Positions 1 to 5,426 of a stretch of 11,917 nt of DNA are shown here, in pieces. The DNA comes from Candidatus Limnocylindrales bacterium. GTDB taxonomy: Bacteria > Chloroflexota > Limnocylindria > Limnocylindrales > CSP1-4. Within the stretch, counting starts at the first letter, position 1, and every line of letters starts with the position of its first letter. A model generated the notes under the pieces. That model did no database searches and was not told the DNA's origin. It was given only the letters and a program-made list of their open reading frames with translations. The stretch is from positions 1 to 11,917 of the forward strand of contig JAUSJS010000316.1 of assembly GCA_030647575.1 (NCBI GenBank), given 5' to 3'. The position numbers were made by a program, and so were the translations under genes.

Positions 1-224
1 ACCGTCGCGACCGCACTCCCCTCGACCTGGCAGATCGGGACCAGGCAAGCGTCCACCGGCGCTCCATCGAGCAGGACCGTGCAGGCTCCGCACTCCCCCT
101 CCCCGCAGCCCTCCTTCGTCCCGGTCAGCGCGAGGTCCTCACGCAGCACGTCGAGCAGCCGGCGCATCCCGGGCACCTCGATCTCGATGGGCTCCGCGTT
201 CACGGTGAATCGATAGGTCGTCAC
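1..224 (-). CDS. Xanthine dehydrogenase-family 2Fe-2S subunit, N-terminal part (runs off the window)
   Basis: This is the first 74 codons of the small iron-sulfur subunit of a molybdenum hydroxylase; the rest lies beyond base 1. It carries electrons from the molybdenum centre towards FAD or an external acceptor in the cytoplasm. The translation begins VTTYRFTVNAEPIEIEV, a plant-ferredoxin-like beta fold, followed by TGTKEGCGEGECGACTVLL and then a fourth Cys in PVDAC, which is the classic CxxxxCxxC...C site for the first cluster. The start is GTG at 224, forming a 4-bp GTGA overlap with the stop of the molybdopterin subunit gene; GGAG lies 8 nt upstream inside that gene. This implies translational coupling. 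The second, alpha-helical 2Fe-2S domain is expected beyond the edge and is not visible. Confidence 0.93.
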   Translation of the reverse strand, partial: MTTYRFTVNAEPIEIEVPGMRRLLDVLREDLALTGTKEGCGEGECGACTVLLDGAPVDACLVPICQVEGSAVAT

Positions 225-2554
225 GTGGCCGGCTCCGAAGCGCCTGGCGGGAGCGGCGCCACCGCGGCTACGCCCGAGAGCGCCGCCAGGATGCGCTCCG
301 GGCTGGCGGGCAGGTCCCCGATCCAGGCTCCGGTAGCATCGGCGATCGCCGCGACCACCGCCGGCGCCCCGACGTCCATCGGCAGCTCGCCGGCGCCCTT
401 TGCGCCGTGGGGAGCGCCGGAGAACGGCGCCTCGACCAGGATCGTCGTGATCCGCGGAGCGTCGAGCGCGGTCGGGATGATATACGTCGCCAGGCGGTCG
501 TTGAGGTAGCGCCCGTCGCGCAGCTTGATCTCCTCAATCGTGGCGTAGCCGACCGCCTGGAGCGTCCCGCCCTCCACCTGGCCCTCAGCCAGGACCGGGT
601 GGATCACCCGTCCGATGTCGTCGGCGGCCACGACGTCCCGCACATGCACCTCTCCCGTGTCGAGATCGACGTCGACCTGGGCGACACAGGCGGCCCAGCC
701 GAACGCCGGATAGGCGTCCCCACGATAGGTGGCGTCGTCGAAGCCGACGCCCGGATACGGCTCGAAGCGCTGGTCGATCCGCAGTGGGCCGTGCGAGCGC
801 GCGAACTCGCGGTAGGTCGCGGCGAAGGCGCCGCCGGTCGAGGCCTCCACCTCGCCCCGCAGCCGGCGGGCCGCCTTGATCAGCAACCCGCCGACGACCA
901 TGGCCGTACGCGACGCCACGGTCGGGCCTGAGTCGGGCACGAATGCCGTGTCCTGTGGCGCGAGCTCGACCGCGTCGATCGGGACGTCGAGCGCCTCGGC
1001 GACGAGCTGTGGGAAGATCGTCTTCGTCCCCTGGCCCATCTCCGTCGACGCGGTCAGGATCCGGATCTGGCCCTCCGCGGTCAGCTCGATCGAGACGACG
1101 GACGCGAGCTTCACCTCGCCCGAGCCGGTGAAGCCGGCTCCGTGCCAGGCGAGCGCCAGTCCGACCCCGCTGGCGAACCGATCGCGTCCGGTCCGCAGCG
1201 GCGACCCCGGGACGGTGCCGGATCCCTCGCGCCGCTGGCGCGCCGAGTGGTGCCGGGCCCGCAGGCGCTCGAACTCGCCGGCCTCGGCGGCCCGCTCCAG
1301 GACCTCCTCGCCGGCCACGCTGTCGCGCAGGACCTGGCCGGTCGGCGTCGTGTCACCGATCTTGTAGACGTTGCGTCGCCGGATCTCCAACGGGCTCATG
1401 CCCAGCATCTCGGCAATCCGGTTCAGCTGCGTTTCGGCCGCGAACTGGACCTGCGGCGCCCCGAAGCCGCGGAACGCGCCGTTGGGCGGTGTGTTGGTCC
1501 GGGCCGCGCGCGCCCGGATCCGCACGTTCGGGCAGCGATACGGGCCGCCGGCGTGAATGGCGCCCCGCGACAGGACGACCGGGGTCAGCGTGGCGTAGGC
1601 GCCGCCGTCCATCACGACCTCGATGTCCTGGGCGATCAGCCGGCCGTCGTGGGTCACGCCGGTGCGGTGGCGGACGATCGCCGGGTGCCGCTTGGTCGTC
1701 GCCGCAAGATCCTCGTGGCGGTCGTAGATCATCCGGACCGGCTGGCCCGCCTTGCCCGCCAGGAGCGCGGCGTGCAGGGCGATCATCGACGGGTACTCCT
1801 CCTTGCCACCGAATCCCCCGCCGGTCTCGGCCTGGACCACTCTGGCCTGCTGATCGTTCAGGCCGAGCCCGCGCTTGAGCGCCGCGTGGACGTAGTAGGG
1901 GCACTGCAGGGAGCCGGTGACGGTGACCCCGCCGTCCTCCTGGGGGACCGCGATCATCGCGTTGTTCTCGATGTAGAGCTGCTCCTGGTGGCCGACCCGG
2001 TACTCGCCCTCGACGACGAGATCGGCGGCGGCGAACGCGGCCTCGGGGTCGCCGGCGGCCAGCTCATACGTCGCGAAGAGGTGGTCGGAGGCCAGCGAGT
2101 CGAAGATCGCCGGCAGCTTCTCGGTCCGCGGGTGGGCGGCGTGGCGGGCCGCCCGCAGGGTGGCTCGATCGGGGGCGGCGAGCAGGGCCAGCGGCTCGGC
2201 GTGGTGCTGGATCTCGCCACCGAGCGGGACCAGGATCGGCTGGTCCGACTTGATCGAGCTGACGATGTTGTCGCCGGGGATGTCGGACGCCGTGACGACG
2301 ACCACGGACGACCAGTCGAAGGCCGGATCGAGGTCCAGGGCGATGAACCGCGCGTGGGCGTCCGTGGATCGGATCGTGCCGCCGTACCAGGCGCCCGGGG
2401 AGACCAGGTCGTCGGCATATTTGGCGTCCCCGGTGAGCTTGGCCGGTCCCTCACGACGGAGCGGTCCGGCGCCCCGGGCGCGACCCGGCGTGATCGTGCC
2501 GGGCTCAACGACGACGGCGCCGAGCGGCTCGGTCCGGGTCGTCAGATCTGGCAC
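221..2554 (-). CDS. Xanthine dehydrogenase-family molybdopterin-binding (large) subunit
   Basis: A 777-residue catalytic subunit of a xanthine dehydrogenase-type enzyme, which hydroxylates purines or other N-heterocycles/aldehydes using Moco. An N-terminal a/b hammerhead domain (about 30-145) precedes the Moco-binding domains. Key motifs are GGGFGGKE (245-252), AFRGFG (360-365), MGQGT (506-510) and GAKGAGE (717-723). E252, R362 and E723 match the positions of bovine xanthine oxidase Glu802, Arg880 and Glu1261, so the purine-oxidising residues are kept. There is no AYxCSFR loop, which argues against aerobic CO dehydrogenase. The start is GTG at 2554 with a strong GGAGGA 6 nt upstream. The gene overlaps the 2Fe-2S gene by 4 bp and follows a deacylase gene after 111 bp. 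With guanine deaminase 2.9 kb away, xanthine is the likeliest substrate, but that is inference from context; another heterocycle cannot be excluded. Confidence 0.93.
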   Translation of the reverse strand: MPDLTTRTEPLGAVVVEPGTITPGRARGAGPLRREGPAKLTGDAKYADDLVSPGAWYGGTIRSTDAHARFIALDLDPAFDWSSVVVVTASDIPGDNIVSSIKSDQPILVPLGGEIQHHAEPLALLAAPDRATLRAARHAAHPRTEKLPAIFDSLASDHLFATYELAAGDPEAAFAAADLVVEGEYRVGHQEQLYIENNAMIAVPQEDGGVTVTGSLQCPYYVHAALKRGLGLNDQQARVVQAETGGGFGGKEEYPSMIALHAALLAGKAGQPVRMIYDRHEDLAATTKRHPAIVRHRTGVTHDGRLIAQDIEVVMDGGAYATLTPVVLSRGAIHAGGPYRCPNVRIRARAARTNTPPNGAFRGFGAPQVQFAAETQLNRIAEMLGMSPLEIRRRNVYKIGDTTPTGQVLRDSVAGEEVLERAAEAGEFERLRARHHSARQRREGSGTVPGSPLRTGRDRFASGVGLALAWHGAGFTGSGEVKLASVVSIELTAEGQIRILTASTEMGQGTKTIFPQLVAEALDVPIDAVELAPQDTAFVPDSGPTVASRTAMVVGGLLIKAARRLRGEVEASTGGAFAATYREFARSHGPLRIDQRFEPYPGVGFDDATYRGDAYPAFGWAACVAQVDVDLDTGEVHVRDVVAADDIGRVIHPVLAEGQVEGGTLQAVGYATIEEIKLRDGRYLNDRLATYIIPTALDAPRITTILVEAPFSGAPHGAKGAGELPMDVGAPAVVAAIADATGAWIGDLPASPERILAALSGVAAVAPLPPGASEPAT

Positions 2555-2560
2555 GGACCC

Positions 2561-2566
2561 TCCTCC
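2561..2566 (-). promoter_or_regulatory. Shine-Dalgarno GGAGGA that fixes the molybdopterin subunit start
   Basis: The minus strand reads GGAGGA followed by six bases and GTG. This is the best ribosome-binding site in the window and decides for the GTG at 2554 as start. It suggests the gene is efficiently initiated in its own right rather than depending only on coupling to the deacylase gene upstream. Confidence 0.75.
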
Positions 2567-2570
2567 ATGG

Positions 2571-2589
2571 CCAGTGACTCTATCACCGG
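2571..2589. promoter_or_regulatory. Imperfect inverted repeat upstream of the molybdopterin subunit gene
   Basis: On the plus strand the sequence reads CCAGTGA, five bases, TCACCGG: two 7-bp arms with one mismatch, ending 17 bases before the GTG start at 2554 and just upstream of the Shine-Dalgarno sequence. The position suits an operator or a hairpin in the leader. No regulator can be assigned, and arms this short can occur by chance in GC-rich DNA. Confidence 0.3.
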
Positions 2590-2642
2590 GCGGCGGCCGA
2601 TCGCGACCGGGTCAGAACGGCCGGTGGCTCCCTGCCGGTCGA

Positions 2643-2678
2643 TCAGTCGCGACCGGGCGAGGCTGTCAGTCGCGACCG
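2643..2678. repeat. 13-bp direct repeat spanning the deacylase stop codon
   Basis: TCAGTCGCGACCG occurs at 2643-2655 and again at 2666-2678, a 23-base period. On the minus strand the second copy contains the TGA stop of the deacylase gene and its last codons; the first copy repeats them just downstream. A third, weaker relative (ATCGCGACCGGGTCA) lies slightly further left. It may reflect slippage or a local duplication at the gene end. Confidence 0.6.
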
Positions 2679-4288
2679 TGGCGCAACGCTCGCCCCGGCG
2701 TGGCGCCGGTATGGGCGCCGTCGGCGACGACGAGCGTGCCCGCGACGATGACCTGCTCGATGCCGACCGGGTACGAGCGCGGCTCGTCGTACGTGGCGGT
2801 CGAGCGCACCGTGGCCGGATCGAAGACGACGAGGTCCGCCACGGCCCCGTCGCGGATGACGCCTCGATCGCGCAGCCCGAGACGCACTGCCGGCGCCGAG
2901 GTCATCTTGCGGATCGCCTCCTCCAGGCTGAGCAGGGCCTCGTCGCGGACGAACTGGCCGAGGATCCGCGGGAAGCTGCCGTAGGTCCGCGGGCTGGGCT
3001 TGGCGCCCAGGAACGTGCTGTCCGTTCCGACCATCCCGACCGGGTGCTTGACGAAGTCGCGGAGCGTCTCGCTCCAGGGGCCGCTGGTCACCTGGCCGAC
3101 CCCGAGGTCCTCCGCCAGGAGCAGGTCGCAGATGACGTCGAGCGCGTCGTGGCCGGTCTCGGTCATGACGTCGGCGATCGTGCGGCTCTCCCAGCGCAGG
3201 TTCTCGGGGCGGTGGAAGGCCGCGAGGCGGACATCGGCCCAGCCAGCCGGGCTCGCGTATGCAGCGCCGCGAGCCTTGAACTCGGCACGCAGCCGGTCGC
3301 GGGTCTCTCGGTCGGCGAGGCGCTCCTTGAGCGGTCCGGGTCCACCCGCCTGGATCCACTGCGGGAGCTGAATGAGCAGGCGGGTGGCCGCCCATTCGGA
3401 CGGATAGCAATCGAAGGTGACGTCGAGCCCTTCGGCGCGGGCGTTGTCGACCAGCTCGAGCATCGGCTCGGGGCCGCCCGGATGCGTCTGGCGATGGTAG
3501 AAGTGGGTGATGTGTGCCGGCGCGCCGGCCCGCCGCCCGATCTCGATCGCCTCGCGGAACGGATCCAGGTAGCGGTCGCCGAGTGGATAACGGACATGGG
3601 TGTGGTAGAAGCCGCCGTGGCGTCCGGCCTCCTCGGTGAGGGCGACCAGTTCGTCGGTGGTCGCGTACCCACCGGGCGGGTAGTCGAGCCCCGAGCTGAG
3701 CCCGAAGGCGCCTTCGGCCATACCATCGCGGATCAGGCCGCGCATCCGATCGAGGGCGGCAGCGTCGGCCGGGACGTCGTCCCAGCCGAGCGCCGCGATG
3801 CGCAGCGGTGAGTTGCCGATCAGCGTCGCGACGTTGAGGCTCACTGTCCCGTCGTAACGATCGAGGTAGCTGTCGACCGAGCTCCAGTCGTAGTTGATCG
3901 CCGGACGGCCATCGAGCCCGGAGTCCAGGTTGACGAAGGCCTCGAGATCCTCGCGGCGGAGGAACGGCGCGAAGCCGTTGCCGTCGACGCCGACCACTTC
4001 GGTCGTCACGCCCTGACGCACCTTCGGCTCGTGGCGCGGGTCGGCCAGGATGACCAGCCCGCCGTGGCTGTGCAGGTCGATGAATCCGGGGGCGACGACC
4101 CGGCCGGTCGCGTCGATGGTGCGGGCGGCGTGGGCTGGCGGGGGGGCCGCAGCGTCCAGCAGGCGGATCCGGCCGTCCACCACCGCCACGGTCCCCGGCC
4201 GACCCGGTGCGCCCGTGCCGTCGACGACCGTGCCGCCCGTGATCAGGAGGTCGGCGTGTTCCGGGCCGCCAGTATTCGAGGTGTGCAT
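2666..4288 (-). CDS. N-acyl-D-amino-acid deacylase-family amidohydrolase (D-aminoacylase-like)
   Basis: A 540-residue metal-dependent hydrolase of the amidohydrolase superfamily. The closest family I recognise is D-aminoacylase/N-acyl-D-amino-acid deacylase, cytoplasmic enzymes that cleave the amide of N-acylated D-amino acids. Visible are the N-terminal beta-sandwich (DLLITGGTVVDGTG), the metal motif PGFIDLHSH (67-75), QGVTTEVVG (92-100), YHTHVR (228-233), AHITHFYH (258-265), GTDST (421-425), and the family's C-terminal signature RTYGSFPRILGQFVRDE with IRKMTSAPAVRLGL. Where characterised D-aminoacylases have a metal-bridging Cys in GNCG, this protein reads GVDG (Asp102). The frame is open further upstream, but the conserved protein begins at ATG 4288; the extension is Arg-rich and atypical. 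No Shine-Dalgarno is seen. It lies 111 bp upstream of the xanthine dehydrogenase genes, probably in one transcript, and diverges from the regulator. A related cyclic amidase role is possible. Confidence 0.87.
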   Translation of the reverse strand: MHTSNTGGPEHADLLITGGTVVDGTGAPGRPGTVAVVDGRIRLLDAAAPPPAHAARTIDATGRVVAPGFIDLHSHGGLVILADPRHEPKVRQGVTTEVVGVDGNGFAPFLRREDLEAFVNLDSGLDGRPAINYDWSSVDSYLDRYDGTVSLNVATLIGNSPLRIAALGWDDVPADAAALDRMRGLIRDGMAEGAFGLSSGLDYPPGGYATTDELVALTEEAGRHGGFYHTHVRYPLGDRYLDPFREAIEIGRRAGAPAHITHFYHRQTHPGGPEPMLELVDNARAEGLDVTFDCYPSEWAATRLLIQLPQWIQAGGPGPLKERLADRETRDRLRAEFKARGAAYASPAGWADVRLAAFHRPENLRWESRTIADVMTETGHDALDVICDLLLAEDLGVGQVTSGPWSETLRDFVKHPVGMVGTDSTFLGAKPSPRTYGSFPRILGQFVRDEALLSLEEAIRKMTSAPAVRLGLRDRGVIRDGAVADLVVFDPATVRSTATYDEPRSYPVGIEQVIVAGTLVVADGAHTGATPGRALRHGRD

Positions 4289-4294
4289 GCGCCG

Positions 4295-4300
4295 ACCATA
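4295..4300 (-). promoter_or_regulatory. Possible -10 element (TATGGT) for a leaderless deacylase mRNA
   Basis: The minus strand reads TATGGT, six bases, then the ATG at 4288. That spacing would place the transcription start at or next to the start codon. It agrees with the lack of any Shine-Dalgarno there; leaderless transcripts are common in high-GC bacteria such as actinobacteria. No convincing -35 hexamer was found. An identical GACCATAA octamer occurs at 5222-5229 with no gene behind it. Confidence 0.3.
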
Positions 4301-4324
4301 ACGGACCAGAATGTCGCGCCGCAG

Positions 4325-4359
4325 GTCGATCCTGGTCGTCTCGCGCACAGAATCGACCG
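4325..4359. repeat. 35-bp composite repeat, copy A
   Basis: Copy A has an 8-bp core GTCGATCC, nine poorly conserved bases, then CGCGCACAGAATCGACCG (4342-4359). It matches copy B at 5304-5338 without gaps, about 28 of 35 bases overall and 17 of 18 in the right core. The two copies are direct repeats 979 bp apart on either side of the regulator gene. The block-gap-block pattern resembles a two-part protein-binding or sigma-factor site, but no known consensus was recognised. Confidence 0.6.
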
Positions 4360-4559
4360 ATCCGCGGGCAATCGCGTCGCGTTCGTGCGCCCGATGCACA
4401 GGAAGCACAGATGCAGCGGCAAGTCCGTTGGTTATGGGCACACCGTGCACAACCGCCAGGGAATCCCCCGATACGTGGCAGGTATGGAGCCTTCGCCATG
4501 CTGGCGGCGTGGGAACCAAGGAGCGACCGATCGATCGAGGCACTCGACTCGGTCGCCGG

Positions 4560-4964
4560 ATGATCATCTCCAGCGGCGCAGAGCTGCGGGTCGCGCGCGT
4601 TAGCCTCGGGCTGAGCCTCGAGCATGTCGGGCGAGCCGTTGGGATGTCTCATTCACAGGTCGGGCGAATCGAGCGGGCCCGGCACCCCGCGGTCTCCGTC
4701 ATGCAGCTCGCTCGCATCTGCAGCGTCCTGGGCCTTGACCTGAGCGTTCGAACCTATCCCAACGGGTCGCCACTTCGTGACAAGGCGCACCTCGCGCTGC
4801 TCGAGCGGTTTCGCGAGCGACTCTCGGCCAAGCTGTCTGTTCGAAATGAGGTCCCCCTGCTCATTCCGGGCGATCAGCGCGCTTGGGATTTGCTGATCCT
4901 GGGCGCCGGAGACCCGATCGGGGTCGAGGCCGAAACCCGTCTCGCGGACATCCAGGCCCTCTAG
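4560..4964 (+). CDS. XRE-family helix-turn-helix transcriptional regulator, cut short by an amber codon
   Basis: The open part encodes 134 residues. An N-terminal XRE/Cro-type DNA-binding domain (about 5-62) shows ELRVARVSLGLSLEHVGRAV followed by the recognition-helix segment GMSHSQVGRIERAR, then LARICSVLGLDLSVRTYP. The second half (PLRDKAHLALLERFRERL, EVPLLIPGDQRAWDLLI, GVEAETRLADIQAL) resembles a C-terminal domain I associate with Chloroflexota-type regulators. It ends at TAG 4962-4964, but the same frame stays open to 5162 with plausible protein. ATG 4560 is chosen as start; GTG 4509, giving 17 more residues, is an alternative. Neither has a well-placed Shine-Dalgarno. It is the only plus-strand gene, divergent from the deacylase, and may regulate that operon. 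If the amber is real it makes a truncated protein that keeps the DNA-binding domain. Confidence 0.78.
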   Translation: MIISSGAELRVARVSLGLSLEHVGRAVGMSHSQVGRIERARHPAVSVMQLARICSVLGLDLSVRTYPNGSPLRDKAHLALLERFRERLSAKLSVRNEVPLLIPGDQRAWDLLILGAGDPIGVEAETRLADIQAL

Positions 4965-5162
4965 CGCCGAATCGCGCTGAAGGCTCGCGACGGTGAGGTC
5001 AGTCGGGTCCTCCTCGTCGTCTCGGGTTCGAGAGGCAACCGCCACGCCGTCCGCGAGGCTGGCCCGTCGCTCGAGGACTCATTCCCAGTTCCCGGCCGAG
5101 TCGCCCTGGCCGCGCTCGGCGACGGCCGAGATCCCGGCGGCAGTGCACTGATCCTGATCTGA
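4962..5162 (+). pseudogene. Detached C-terminal end of the XRE regulator, downstream of an in-frame TAG
   Basis: After TAG at 4962-4964 the regulator's frame continues for 65 codons to TGA at 5160-5162. It reads RRIALKARDGEVSRVLLVV and onward to GGSALILI. About 50 of the 65 codons end in G or C, as in the coding regions around it. The join QAL-stop-RRIALKARDG reads like one continuous helix, so the TAG most likely replaces a sense codon; GAG (Glu), CAG, AAG, TCG, TTG, TGG, TAC or TAT are one base away. There is no usable start codon or Shine-Dalgarno for separate translation of this piece. The unbroken protein would be about 200 residues. A sequencing or assembly error is the main alternative to a true nonsense mutation. 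Confidence 0.7.
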
Positions 5163-5422
5163 GCCTCCGCCCACCGTCCCTCGGACACCCGTTGTCGAGC
5201 ACGGCCCGCTGGGCACGAGATGACCATAAACGACGTTCCGTCGGCCCGAAGCGTCGGCCTTGTGCGTCGGGTGCAAAGCTTCGACCGTTTCACCATGGTT
5301 CGTGTCGATCCCGTGCACCGCGCGAACAGAATCGACCGCCTACGGGCCGGGCGAATACGGTCATCACATGCACGCGGAGGCCTCGCGCGCGCAGGGATCG
5401 CGGCGCTCAGGGATCGCGGCGC
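5163..5422. other. Non-coding stretch between convergent gene ends
   Basis: These 260 bases separate the 3' end of the regulator frame from the 3' end of guanine deaminase. They hold copy B of the 35-bp repeat, a GACCATAA octamer shared with the deacylase upstream region, an ACCATGGT palindrome (5292-5299), a GAGGCCTC palindrome (about 5377-5384) and the first copy of a 16-bp tandem repeat. Small ORFs here have no family-like sequence. No U-tract terminator was seen. It could include the remnant of a lost gene or promoter. Confidence 0.5.
5304..5338. repeat. 35-bp composite repeat, copy B
   Basis: GTCGATCC, nine bases, then CGCGAACAGAATCGACCG (5321-5338): the partner of copy A at 4325-4359, in the same orientation. 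It lies between two convergent gene ends, where a promoter would not be expected for any gene now visible. That is the main reason it stands out. Confidence 0.6.
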
Positions 5423-5426
5423 TCAG
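5395..5426. repeat. 16-bp tandem repeat across the guanine deaminase stop codon
   Basis: GGATCGCGGCGCTCAG is present twice head to tail (5395-5410, 5411-5426), preceded by a further CAG that matches the end of the unit. On the minus strand the TGA of guanine deaminase lies in the right-hand copy and is repeated 16 bases downstream in the left-hand copy. It probably arose by replication slippage; a variable-number locus is possible. Confidence 0.8.

Larger units (their letters stand above)
4289..4559. promoter_or_regulatory. Divergent intergenic region between deacylase and XRE regulator
   Basis: These 271 bases separate two genes transcribed away from each other and so should hold promoters for both. 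It contains a TATGGT hexamer close to the deacylase start, one copy of the 35-bp repeat (4325-4359), three GCACAG hexamers (4345-4350, 4396-4401, 4405-4410) and a short GCAC-acc-GTGC inverted repeat near 4439-4449. No good -35/-10 pair for the regulator could be picked by eye. A regulator binding here could act on itself and on the deacylase/xanthine dehydrogenase genes. Confidence 0.5.

Noticed and set aside
221..2554. Aerobic carbon monoxide dehydrogenase large subunit (coxL).
   Set aside because: The AYxCSFR active-site loop of form I enzymes is absent, while the purine-site Glu/Arg/Glu residues of xanthine dehydrogenases are present.
1142..3811. An 889-codon open frame on the plus strand running antisense to the molybdopterin subunit and deacylase genes.
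   Set aside because: It lies opposite two well-recognised genes, shows no family-like motif and is rich in Arg, Gly, Asp and Val, as expected for a shadow frame in GC-rich DNA.
4311..4559. Extension of the XRE regulator to an ATG at 4311.
   Set aside because: The extra 83 residues have no regular domain character, cover the divergent promoter region and the 35-bp repeat, and the conserved helix-turn-helix begins just after ATG 4560.
4289..4567. Extension of the deacylase to an ATG at 4567.
   Set aside because: The added residues are basic and unlike the family N-terminus, and overlap the divergent regulator start; ATG 4288 directly precedes the conserved beta-sandwich.
2643..4652. A 669-codon minus-strand frame overlapping the deacylase gene.
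   Set aside because: It is a different frame over the same DNA as the deacylase, with Arg/Pro-rich sequence and no motif; the deacylase frame carries all the conserved blocks.
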